Source: an uncultured Ruminococcus sp. (lineage in GTDB: Bacteria; Bacillota; Clostridia; Oscillospirales; Ruminococcaceae). From it: a stretch of 6,274 nucleotides of DNA. The stretch spans positions 1 to 6,274 of the forward strand of contig USEH01000131.1 in the NCBI GenBank assembly GCA_900553675.1. The letters are read 5' to 3'. How positions within the stretch are numbered: position 1 is the stretch's first letter; each line of letters opens with the position of its first letter. Below are positions 1 through 6,244 of this stretch, one piece after another. Both the position numbers and the translations under genes were made by a program. Under the pieces are notes generated by a model. The model had not been told where the DNA came from, did no database searches, and was given only the letters and a program-made list of their open reading frames with translations.

Positions 1-1
1 C

Positions 2-232
2 AAAACCGTGCTGCGCCCGGCCATCCGCGAAACAACGGCCCTTGGCGCTGCCTACCTGGCGGGCCTTGCCACCGGCGTGTGGAAAGACCGTGGGGAAATC
101 CGCAGCCTGTATGGGAGCTTGACACTCCAAGAGCGTCTGAACGCACAAATATTGCGTGTCCCGATAATCAGGCGGAGCTGCTTACTCTTCAGTCAAGAAG
201 GCTGCTTCTTACCGAGGAAAACGACCGCATAA
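2..232 (+). pseudogene. glpK: Glycerol kinase C-terminal fragment, fused out of frame into cas8e
   Basis: The frame read from base 2 gives a stretch typical of the GlpK C-terminal region: [19 protein letters not shown], followed by [10 protein letters not shown]. This matches the conserved [17 protein letters not shown] segment of FGGY-family glycerol kinases, which phosphorylate glycerol in the cytoplasm. The gene enters from outside the window. Similarity ends at about base 97-105, roughly 45 residues before a normal GlpK terminus. After that the frame runs on as a meaningless tail through cas8e sequence to a TAA at 230-232. GC is about 67% in the first 100 bases against about 48% in the cas genes, so this piece has a different compositional origin. 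It is therefore a truncated gene, produced either by rearrangement or by a false assembly join. The identity rests on remembered family motifs over some 33 residues, but the match is distinctive. Confidence 0.8.
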
Positions 233-1047
233 CCGGCTATTATCTTCTTGGCGGTGACTTTTATGAAAAAGAAAACGCCTTTTCCGAGCAGATGACAGTT
301 TGGAAGCCGGTGCTGAACGGCAAGCGCGAGATAGTAGGCTTTCAGCCTGCAAGGCATAATCACGAGCGAAAAATGTGGCAGGATTTTTCCGGAATAGCGG
401 CAGTAAACGAAAAGCACCATATGCCTGGAGTAGTCTCATGGATGAACAGGCTGCTTGAATATAGCTGCCTTCCGCCGCAAACGATTGGTGTTTATAGAAT
501 CGCCTCGGTGCAGTATGGAGATAAGGACTTTTTTGTAACTGATGTTTTTGAAGACTCGCTGACCTTCCACCTGAATCTGCTATCCGAGCTTAACGGCAAG
601 TGGATAGAAAGGATCACCAACGAAGTAACCGGCTGCGAAAGGCTGGCATGGGCTGTCGGCACTCTTGCAAAGGAGCTTGACTTAGCTGCCGGAGGCAATG
701 GTGAGTCGAGCGCAGAGCGGGCAAAGGAGCAGCTGTATTATCGCATAGATGTTCCGTTCAGAAGCTGGCTTTTGACTCTTGATGCAGACCAAAGCGACAT
801 TGAGAGGGAAGAAAAATCGGTTGAATGGCGAAATACAGCTGTGCAAATCGCAGACCGCCTTGGACAGGAGCTTGTAAAGCAGGCAGGTCCCGCAGCATTC
901 AGCGGAAAATCGGTTGAATCAAATAAGCAGAAGGACGCCAAGGTTTATTACTGTGCTCCGGATTCATATAACAGCTTCAGGTCGAAGCTAATTAGCTATA
1001 AGAAAACAAAATCATTTAAAGATATCAAAAAGAACGGAGGTCAGTAA
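79..1047 (+). pseudogene. cas8e: Cas8e (Cse1/CasA) Cascade large subunit, N-terminus missing
   Basis: Recognisable Cas8e sequence begins at about base 106 with PVWELD, then [13 protein letters not shown] (about residues 32-44 counting from 79), SEQMTVWKPV and GFQPARHNHERKMWQDF. A helical C-terminal domain follows, ending at a TAA at 1045-1047. In E. coli Cse1 (502 residues) the PVWE point corresponds to about residue 207, so roughly 200 N-terminal residues are absent. These include the region carrying the glycine loop that reads the PAM; the C-terminal four-helix bundle is kept. The frame opens at a GTG (79) that lies inside the glpK sequence and has no Shine-Dalgarno, so it is not a native start. 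Cas8e recognises the PAM, unwinds target DNA and docks Cas3; a protein starting here would probably not do so. The gene heads the operon and abuts cse2 directly. Identity is secure from sequence and context; whether the break is biological or an assembly artefact is open. Confidence 0.88.
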
Positions 1048-1647
1048 ATGCAATTGTATGATGAGGTTTATTCGTTTACAAAGTATAAGCTGCTTTGCAT
1101 AGCCGGAAGAGCGGAATCAGAAGCAAGGGCGGCTTTGGCGAATCTTCGCAGGGGAGTAGGACGAAGACCCGGCGAGCTTCCGCAGCTTTACGGCGAGCTT
1201 TTGCAGGATATGCCGGAGGAAATGTATTCAGCCGGCAGCAAGCCCAGCTATGCCGAATGGGCGGTTTACATGGCTCTGACGCTTTACGCTATGCACCAGC
1301 AGGGCAAGGACGTAAAAACGGACAATATGAATCGGGAAAATGTTTCGCTTGGAAATGCTGCGTCTGAGCTTGTTGCGGATAATGATGACACTGAGCGCAT
1401 ATGGAAGCGGCTATATGCCGTGGCATCTTCGGCTGATATGCAGGAAATGAGCTATCATATCCGCGCACTTATCAAGCTTTTGAGGGATAAGGACATCCCA
1501 CTGGATTATCCGCAGCTTGCAAAGGATTTATATTTTTATCAGCTGTCCGACGAGAGTGCAGAGCATATACGCCTTAAATGGGGACAGGACTTTTATAAAA
1601 AACGTACCGATGAAAACAAGGAGGACAATAACAATGAAGAAAACTAA
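1048..1647 (+). CDS. cse2: Cse2 (CasB, Cas11e), Cascade small subunit
   Basis: This 199-residue protein is the small alpha-helical Cascade subunit. Two copies normally form the belly of the complex and stabilise crRNA and the non-target strand. Family signatures are all visible: ALANLRRGVGRRPGELP at residues 29-45, WAVYMALTLYAMHQQ at 71-85, YHIRALIKLLRDKDIPLDY at 136-154 and IRLKWGQDFY at 174-183. The last ten or so residues form a Glu/Asn-rich tail. Length is close to that usual for Cse2. The ATG directly follows the cas8e stop codon, with GGAGGT (1036-1041) six bases upstream. The 3' end overlaps cas7e by 14 bases, so translation is coupled. Basic residues in the LRRG segment are consistent with nucleic acid binding. 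Nothing looks broken. Confidence 0.95.
   Translation: MQLYDEVYSFTKYKLLCIAGRAESEARAALANLRRGVGRRPGELPQLYGELLQDMPEEMYSAGSKPSYAEWAVYMALTLYAMHQQGKDVKTDNMNRENVSLGNAASELVADNDDTERIWKRLYAVASSADMQEMSYHIRALIKLLRDKDIPLDYPQLAKDLYFYQLSDESAEHIRLKWGQDFYKKRTDENKEDNNNEEN
1618..1624 (+). promoter_or_regulatory. Ribosome binding site fixing the cas7e start
   Basis: AAGGAGG lies nine bases before the ATG at 1634, inside the 3' end of cse2. It decides the cas7e start at 1634 over the longer open frame from 1517. Confidence 0.85.
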
Positions 1648-2725
1648 CCTTTACATGGATTTACACGTTTTGCAGACCGTACCGCCGAGCTGCGTCAACA
1701 GGGATGACACCGGCAGCCCGAAAACCGCAGTTTACGGAGGGGCAACCCGCGCACGCATATCCAGTCAGGCATGGAAGCATGCGATAAGAATGACGTTTGG
1801 AAACCTGTTTGATGATGAAAAAGTCGGAATGCGCACAAAGCATATTCCTGCTGAATTGGCAAAAGAAATCATTGCCTTAGATCCTACCTTGGAGGACAAA
1901 GCTCTTGCACTTGCATTGGATGCTCTTAATAAAGCCGGCATAGGAACAAAGCAGGAAAAGAAGGATCCGGAAGCTGTAACAAAGGCACTGTTCTTTGCAA
2001 GCCGCGCACAGCTTAAAAGACTTGCCGAGCTTGCTGTCTGCCATGAAGAGGACAAAAAGAAGTATCAGGAAGCACTAAAAAGCGAGCCATCAATAGATAT
2101 CGCACTTTTCGGACGAATGGTTGCTGACGATCCGTCTCTTAATTTCGACGCGGCGGCACAGGTTGCCCATGCAATTTCAACCCATGCCGTACATAATGAA
2201 TATGATTATTTCACCGCCGTTGACGACTGCAATCCTGAGGATACGTCCGGCGCTGGTCATCTTGGCACGGTAGAGTTTAATTCTTCTACGCTGTACCGCT
2301 ATGCAACGGTAAACATAAATGAGCTTGCCAAGCTTTTGGGCAATGACGACGCAGTGGAAGCTGCCATAGGCTTTGCGGAAGCCTTCATTTACTCAATGCC
2401 CGACGGTAAGCAGAACACCTTTGCAAACCGTACTCTGCCTGATATGGTTTATATCACGCTTCGCAGAGATATGCCAATCAATTTGTGCGGTGCTTTTGAA
2501 AAGCCGGTTCCCGCAAGCAAAAACGGATATGCTTCCGCTTCCGAAGAGGCTTTGATACATTACGCAAATCAGCAGTATTCAACCTTTGCGGATAAGCCGG
2601 AAGCCGCACTGGGCATGGGCGTATCGCAGGAGCTTACAAGCATTGCCGATGTTCTGCCGCATAGCGAGCTGATGGCAAGGCTGAGTGAGAAGATATCCTC
2701 GGTCTTAGCCGGTGAGAACATATGA
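1634..2725 (+). CDS. cas7e: Cas7e (CasC, Cse4), Cascade backbone protein
   Basis: This 363-residue RRM-fold protein is the backbone that polymerises (six copies in E. coli) along the crRNA spacer. The N-terminal hallmark is complete: MDLHVLQTVPPS, then NRDDTGSPKTAVYGG and RARISSQAWKHAIR, together spanning residues 8-52. Further family blocks are DIALFGRM (155-162), AHAISTHAVHNEYDYFTAVDD (178-198), GHLGTVEFNSSTLYRYATVN (208-227) and KQNTFANRTLPDMV (259-272). The ATG at 1634 is chosen because AAGGAGG (1618-1624) sits nine bases upstream and family similarity begins immediately. The frame is open back to 1517, but that stretch encodes nothing family-like and lies inside cse2. The length equals that of E. 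coli CasC. It overlaps cse2 by 14 bases and cas5e by 4 bases (ATGA). Confidence 0.97.
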   Translation: MKKTNLYMDLHVLQTVPPSCVNRDDTGSPKTAVYGGATRARISSQAWKHAIRMTFGNLFDDEKVGMRTKHIPAELAKEIIALDPTLEDKALALALDALNKAGIGTKQEKKDPEAVTKALFFASRAQLKRLAELAVCHEEDKKKYQEALKSEPSIDIALFGRMVADDPSLNFDAAAQVAHAISTHAVHNEYDYFTAVDDCNPEDTSGAGHLGTVEFNSSTLYRYATVNINELAKLLGNDDAVEAAIGFAEAFIYSMPDGKQNTFANRTLPDMVYITLRRDMPINLCGAFEKPVPASKNGYASASEEALIHYANQQYSTFADKPEAALGMGVSQELTSIADVLPHSELMARLSEKISSVLAGENI

Positions 2726-3420
2726 GTACGCTGTTATTGCGTCTGGCAGGACCAATGCAGGCATGGGGAACGGACTCAAAATTTGAAGTTCGCGGCGCCG
2801 GACGCGAGCCTTCTAAAAGTGGCGTGATAGGTCTTTTGGCAGCGGCACTTGGACGCAGCAGAGACTCTGATCTCTCCGACCTTAATGCACTTCGCTTTGG
2901 CATAAGAGTCGAGCAGGAAGGAGTGCTTTTGCGAGATTATCACACGGTTTGCGTCACAGAAAAGCCTTATGTAACAAACCGTTATTATCTTGCAGACGCC
3001 TGCTTTCTGGTGGGCTTGGAGGGCGAAACCTCATTTTTGGAACAGCTGTCCGATGCACTGACGAATCCTGTATTTCCTCTTTTTCTCGGTCGCCGTTCCT
3101 GCCCGCCATGCCAGCCTTTGGTTCTCGGAATAAGAAATAAGAATCTGATTGCGGCTTTGAGCGACGAGCCTTGGCAGGCAAGTGAATATATGCAGAAAAA
3201 ATTAAGAGGTCGTGCCGACAACGCAGCATTGCGGATTCGGGTTGACGCGCCCGACGGCTCATCGGCGTCAAAAATCCGCGATACAGCCATTTCATTCGAC
3301 CCGCGCCGCCGTCGGTACGGATATCGCAATGTTATTGAGCTGAACGTGACTGCATCGCAGAAAAGCAGTCCCATGGAGTGCTATTCCGCTGAACACGACC
3401 CCATGGAAGAATTGAGGTGA
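2722..3420 (+). CDS. cas5e: Cas5e (CasD), Cascade 5'-handle binding subunit
   Basis: This 232-residue RAMP-family protein caps the crRNA 5' handle and contacts Cas8e at the foot of Cascade. The sequence shows the Cas5 N-terminal signature TLLLRLAGPMQAWG (residues 3-16), the block REPSKSGVIGLLAAALG (28-44), RDYHTVC (71-77), the NPVFPLFLGRRSCPP segment (115-129) and SFDPRRRRYGYR (191-202). Its length matches the family (about 225-240). The start codon overlaps the cas7e stop in ATGA at 2722-2725, preceded by only a weak GGTGAG (2711-2716), so translation probably depends on ribosomes finishing cas7e. In type I-E systems Cas5e is not the processing nuclease; Cas6e, encoded next, does that. The protein appears complete. 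Confidence 0.96.
   Translation: MSTLLLRLAGPMQAWGTDSKFEVRGAGREPSKSGVIGLLAAALGRSRDSDLSDLNALRFGIRVEQEGVLLRDYHTVCVTEKPYVTNRYYLADACFLVGLEGETSFLEQLSDALTNPVFPLFLGRRSCPPCQPLVLGIRNKNLIAALSDEPWQASEYMQKKLRGRADNAALRIRVDAPDGSSASKIRDTAISFDPRRRRYGYRNVIELNVTASQKSSPMECYSAEHDPMEELR
3414..3419 (+). promoter_or_regulatory. Ribosome binding site for the GTG start of cas6e
   Basis: GAGGTG overlaps the cas5e stop codon (TGA 3418-3420) and sits seven bases before the GTG at 3427. It supports a non-ATG start and couples cas6e translation to the end of cas5e. Confidence 0.75.
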
Positions 3421-3426
3421 CAAAGC

Positions 3427-4038
3427 GTGTATCTGACAAGACTTAAGCTTGACATAAACAACCGCAGAACTATGAGCGCATTGGCTTCGCCGAATCTGTT
3501 TCACGGAGCATTGGAAAGTGCATTTCCGGGTGAACGCAAACGCAGACTCTGGCGGATTGACACGCTTCGTCAGGAAACATACCTGATGATACTTAGCGAG
3601 GATAAGCCGGATTTATCAAAAGTAGCTGAACAGTTCTCTTCACCCGAAGAAAAGTGGGAGTCTCTGCCCTATGAAAAACTGCTGGATAGAATAGCCGCGG
3701 GAAGCAGGTGGCATTTCAGGCTTGCCGCCAACCCAACCGTTAAAAAAGACAATAAGGTAATGGCACATATTACTGCAAAGTATCAGCGGGAATGGCTTAT
3801 GAAAAGAGCCAAACGCTTAGGATTCAGACTTGATGAAGATGAGCTTCAGGTTACCGGAAGTCATTGGTATCGCTTCCGCAAGAAAAGGGAAGAAAAGCAG
3901 TATGTTTCACTGCTTGCCGTGACATTTGAGGGAACTTTGACAGTTGAAGATCCGGAGCTGTTCAGGCAGACGCTTTGCAGAGGCATAGGACGCGAAAAAG
4001 CTTTCGGCATGGGGCTTTTGACTGTTGCGAGGGTATAA
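3427..4038 (+). CDS. cas6e: Cas6e (CasE, Cse3), pre-crRNA endoribonuclease
   Basis: This 203-residue metal-independent ribonuclease cuts the array transcript at the 3' base of each repeat hairpin and stays bound as the Cascade head. Visible features are MYLTRLKLD at the N-terminus, SPNLFHGALESAFPGE (residues 21-36) containing His26, KRRLWRID (38-45), FRLAANPT (97-104) and the C-terminal glycine-rich loop GIGREKAFGMGLLTV (186-200). His26 aligns with the catalytic His26 of Thermus Cas6e and His20 of E. coli CasE. Residue 23, a tyrosine in Thermus (Tyr23) and at the matching site in E. coli, is Asn here. The start is GTG, supported by GAGGTG (3414-3419) seven bases upstream and by MYL at the usual family N-terminus; no closer in-frame ATG fits. 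It lies 6 bases after cas5e and 2 bases before cas1e. Confidence 0.96.
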   Translation: MYLTRLKLDINNRRTMSALASPNLFHGALESAFPGERKRRLWRIDTLRQETYLMILSEDKPDLSKVAEQFSSPEEKWESLPYEKLLDRIAAGSRWHFRLAANPTVKKDNKVMAHITAKYQREWLMKRAKRLGFRLDEDELQVTGSHWYRFRKKREEKQYVSLLAVTFEGTLTVEDPELFRQTLCRGIGREKAFGMGLLTVARV

Positions 4039-4040
4039 GC

Positions 4041-4979
4041 ATGAATGAAGCTTCCGGAATGATACGACCTGAATTGCAGGCACTGCCTCAGATTCGCGAC
4101 CGCATGACTTTTCTGTATCTGGAACACTGCCAGCTCAACCGCGACGACAGCGCAATAACCTTCCGTGATGAAAAGGGAACGACATACGTCCCTGCTGCAA
4201 ATATATCGGTGCTGATTCTGGGACCCGGTACAGCTATCACTCACCGCGCAATGGAGCTTATAGGCGACGCCGGTGTTACTGTAATCTGGAGCGGTGAACA
4301 CGGAGTTCGGTATTATGCCGGAGGTCGTCCGCTGACTCATCATTCTGCAATGCTTATCCATCAGGCGGAAGCAGTTAGCAATCAGAAAAAGCATCTTGCG
4401 GTAGTTCGCCGGATGTATGAAATCCGTTTTCCGGATGAAGATGTGTCCTCACTCACTCTTGCGCAGCTCCGCGGAAGGGAGGGCAGCCGAATGCGTACCG
4501 CTTATCGCAATGCTTCTAAGGAATGGGGCGTTGAATGGAACGGACGCGATTATGTTCCGGGAGAGTTTGATTCCGGTGACGCTGTAAATCAGGCACTGAC
4601 CGCCGGAAATATGTGCCTTTATGGCTTGACTCATGCTGTCATTTTTGCTTTAGGATGCTCTCCGGGGCTGGGGTTTGTCCATGTGGGACACGATAACTCC
4701 TTTGTTTACGATATCGCGGATTTGTATAAGGCTGAAATAGTCATACCGCTTGCATTTGAGCTTGCTTCTAAGGAGCCTGAGGATCTGCCTGGTGAAATGC
4801 GTCGCCGCACGCGTGACGCTATGGTGCAGGCGCATATTCTGGAAAGGATGGTTCACGATATTCGCTGGCTGTTAGGAGATGATTGTCCTCAGCAGAAGAA
4901 TGCGGTAGAGCTTTGGGACGGCACAAGAGGAACTGTCCCAAACGGCATTTCCTACGGCAGAAAGGGTGAGCAGCAATGA
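4041..4979 (+). CDS. cas1: Cas1e, CRISPR adaptation integrase
   Basis: This 312-residue protein is the metal-dependent integrase that, with Cas2, inserts new spacers at the leader-proximal repeat. The catalytic set is complete: Glu147 in LRGREGSRMRTAY, His214 in GLGFVHVGH, and Asp224 and Asp227 in FVYDIADLYK. These are shifted by exactly six from E. coli Cas1 Glu141, His208, Asp218 and Asp221. Other I-E-type blocks are RMTFLYLEHCQLNRDDSAI (21-39), GPGTAITHRAMELI (61-74) and WNGRDYVPGEFDSGDAVNQAL (166-186). The ATG at 4041 has GAGGG (4029-4033) seven bases upstream and gives a normal length (E. coli 305). The frame remains open upstream to 3975, but that part is cas6e sequence. The gene ends in an ATGA overlap with cas2. 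Confidence 0.97.
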   Translation: MNEASGMIRPELQALPQIRDRMTFLYLEHCQLNRDDSAITFRDEKGTTYVPAANISVLILGPGTAITHRAMELIGDAGVTVIWSGEHGVRYYAGGRPLTHHSAMLIHQAEAVSNQKKHLAVVRRMYEIRFPDEDVSSLTLAQLRGREGSRMRTAYRNASKEWGVEWNGRDYVPGEFDSGDAVNQALTAGNMCLYGLTHAVIFALGCSPGLGFVHVGHDNSFVYDIADLYKAEIVIPLAFELASKEPEDLPGEMRRRTRDAMVQAHILERMVHDIRWLLGDDCPQQKNAVELWDGTRGTVPNGISYGRKGEQQ

Positions 4980-5860
4980 CTGTCATCGTGCTGAGCGACT
5001 GTCCTCCTAAGCTTCGCGGAGACCTGACAAAATGGCTGCTGGAGATAAGCACCGGCGTGTATGTCGGAAAAGTCAGTGCAAGAGTTCGCGATGAGCTATG
5101 GCTGAGAGTGTGCGATAATCTGAAAAGCGGGCGCGCCTCCATGGTATACAGCACAAACAACGAGCAGGGAATGGATTTCCGCGTACACAACTCCATATGG
5201 GAACCGGTGGATTACGACGGAATAAAGCTGGTGCGCCGTTTAGATATGGTTAATGCAACTGAAAAGGCTGAAAACATACTAAAACCAGGCTTCAGCAAGG
5301 CTGCCAAGCTTGAAATGGCTCGACATTCACGTACTGCCGAAAATAAGAAAAAGCAGGTAACGTCATATTGCGTTGTGGATATTGAAACATCCGGATTGGA
5401 TGCTGCGAAGGACGAAATTATCGAAATAGCGGCGTTAAGAGTAAAAAACGGAGAACCGGAGGATGAATTGTCAATGCTGATTAAGGCTGACGCAGTCATC
5501 CCAGATGAAGTTACGAAGCTGACAGGTCTGACAAACGAACAGCTTGAGCAGCAGGGAATATCGCTTTACGATGGTCTTACAAAATTCAAGGATTTTATCG
5601 GTGCGGACAAGCTTGTGTGTCATAACGCCTCATTTGATTATAGCTTTTTGCTGGCAGCGTGTAAAAAATGCGGCATTTCGCCGATACGAAACGGTATCAT
5701 CGACACATTGAAACTTGCCAGACAAAAGCTAAGAGGGATTGAAAACTATAAGCTGAGTACGCTGGCAAAGCATTTTGGAATTTCAGAAGCGCAGGAACAC
5801 CGCGCACTGAGTGATTGCAAAATCACTTATGGGATCTATATCAACCTAAATGAAAATTGA
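4976..5860 (+). CDS. cas2: Cas2e fused to a DnaQ-like DEDDh 3'-5' exonuclease
   Basis: This 294-residue protein is about three times the usual Cas2e length. Residues 1 to about 88 are Cas2e (CPPKLRGDLTKWLLEISTGVYVG, VSARVRDELW, VYSTNNEQGMDF, PVDYDGIKLVRR), the dimer at the centre of the Cas1-Cas2 integrase. Residues about 89-128 are a charged linker. Residues 129-294 are a DEDDh exonuclease with every catalytic residue: Asp135 and Glu137 in VVDIETSGLD (ExoI), Asp221 in CHNASFDYSFLL (ExoII), and His275 and Asp280 in EHRALSDCK (ExoIII). The same fusion is known from the Streptococcus thermophilus type I-E system, where the DnaQ domain promotes spacer integration, and DnaQ-type exonucleases trim prespacer 3' ends. 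The ATG overlaps the cas1 stop (ATGA), with AGGGTGAG at 4963-4970. No stop codon or frameshift separates the two domains. Confidence 0.95.
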   Translation: MTVIVLSDCPPKLRGDLTKWLLEISTGVYVGKVSARVRDELWLRVCDNLKSGRASMVYSTNNEQGMDFRVHNSIWEPVDYDGIKLVRRLDMVNATEKAENILKPGFSKAAKLEMARHSRTAENKKKQVTSYCVVDIETSGLDAAKDEIIEIAALRVKNGEPEDELSMLIKADAVIPDEVTKLTGLTNEQLEQQGISLYDGLTKFKDFIGADKLVCHNASFDYSFLLAACKKCGISPIRNGIIDTLKLARQKLRGIENYKLSTLAKHFGISEAQEHRALSDCKITYGIYINLNEN

Positions 5861-5904
5861 CTGTGGAAATTAGAAAATCCGCATAAAATCAAGATTTATT
5901 TAGT
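5857..5904 (+). promoter_or_regulatory. CRISPR leader with a weak promoter-like sequence
   Basis: Forty-four bases separate the cas2 stop from the first repeat, and they are AT-rich. TTGACT (5857-5862, overlapping the cas2 stop codon) resembles a -35 box. CATAAA (5882-5887), 19 bases further on, is a poor -10; TAAAAT at 5884-5889 is a better -10 but at 21 bases spacing. The segment just before the repeat ends in ATTTATTTAGT, similar to the TTTAGA end of the E. coli type I-E leader as I recall it. No terminator hairpin is seen between cas2 and the array, so operon read-through could also feed crRNA production. Leader assignment follows from position; the promoter is tentative. Confidence 0.5.
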
Positions 5905-6219
5905 CTTTTCCCCACATGGGTGGGGGTGATCCCGTCACCATATACCCGATGATGTGCCGCTTGACCTTTTCCCCACATGGGTGGGGGTGATCCCTATATT
6001 CGCCAAGCCAAATGGATAATTCTTCACTTTTCCCCACATGGGTGGGGGTGATCCTACACCCCCGAAACAGTAACCTTTAACGATGGCCTTTTCCCCACAT
6101 GGGTGGGGGTGATCCTATAGCCGATTTCTTTCAAGGCTTTTGCAAAAACTTTTCCCCACATGGGTGGGGGTGATCCCCGGCATTAGCAGCACCGTTGTTG
6201 AGGGCGCAGCTTTTCCCCA
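5905..6219 (+). CRISPR. Type I-E CRISPR array: five intact repeats, five spacers, one cut repeat
   Basis: Five identical 28-base repeats start at 5905, 5966, 6027, 6088 and 6149, exactly 61 bases apart, giving five 33-base spacers (5933-5965, 5994-6026, 6055-6087, 6116-6148, 6177-6209). The repeat opens CTTTTCCCC and ends GGTGATCC, the pattern of type I-E repeats in Firmicutes and Actinobacteria (for example the S. thermophilus I-E repeat). It contains a hairpin, arms CCCCAC and GTGGGG around loop ATGG (5910-5925 in the first copy). Cas6e cleavage at the base of the stem would leave an 8-base 5' handle GGUGAUCC (5925-5932); this is inferred from the family rule. Orientation is set by cas2 and the leader lying upstream and by the handle sequence. 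A sixth repeat begins in register at 6210 but is truncated. Bases flanking the 28-mer are not conserved, which fixes the repeat boundaries. Confidence 0.98.
6210..6219 (+). repeat. Truncated sixth CRISPR repeat
   Basis: CTTTTCCCCA matches the first ten bases of the repeat and starts exactly 61 bases after the fifth. The sequence then departs (TGAACTG in place of CATGGGT). There is no sign of gradual decay: identity is complete and then lost at once, which suggests a breakpoint rather than an ordinary degenerate terminal repeat. Spacer 5 before it is full length. Confidence 0.8.
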
Positions 6220-6222
6220 TGA

Positions 6223-6244
6223 ACTGTTACACTATAACTACAGT
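6223..6244. repeat. Short inverted repeat next to the rightmost promoter
   Basis: ACTGT (6223-6227) and ACAGT (6240-6244) form a 5-base inverted repeat separated by 12 bases, touching the -35 box of the putative promoter. It could be an operator for a dimeric repressor, but five-base arms arise easily by chance. Confidence 0.25.

Noticed and set aside
79..81. GTG as the true start of cas8e
   Set aside because: It lies within sequence that encodes GlpK in another frame, has no Shine-Dalgarno, and would give a protein lacking about 200 conserved residues.
1517..1633. N-terminal extension of Cas7e
   Set aside because: The extra 39 residues are out-of-frame cse2 sequence with no Cas7e similarity. 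The ATG at 1634 has a strong ribosome binding site and the canonical family N-terminus.
3975..4040. N-terminal extension of Cas1e
   Set aside because: This part overlaps cas6e coding sequence and is arginine-rich nonsense. GAGGG and the ATG at 4041 give the normal Cas1e length.
3861..4394. Long antisense open frame (177 codons) across the cas6e-cas1e boundary
   Set aside because: It has no recognisable domain, no convincing ribosome binding site, and runs opposite two well-supported genes, so it is a chance shadow.
79..5860. A wholly new defence system
   Set aside because: Every gene is assignable to a known type I-E component. The exonuclease fusion also has precedent, so novelty lies in the breakpoints rather than in gene content.
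5887..5902. IHF-like site (AATCAA) in the leader
   Set aside because: Only the AATCAA half matches; the TTR half is not at the right spacing, and Firmicutes generally lack IHF.
5910..5925. GC-rich hairpin before a T-poor stretch, considered as a terminator after cas2
   Set aside because: The hairpin belongs to the CRISPR repeat itself, recurs every 61 bases, and is not followed by a U-tract.
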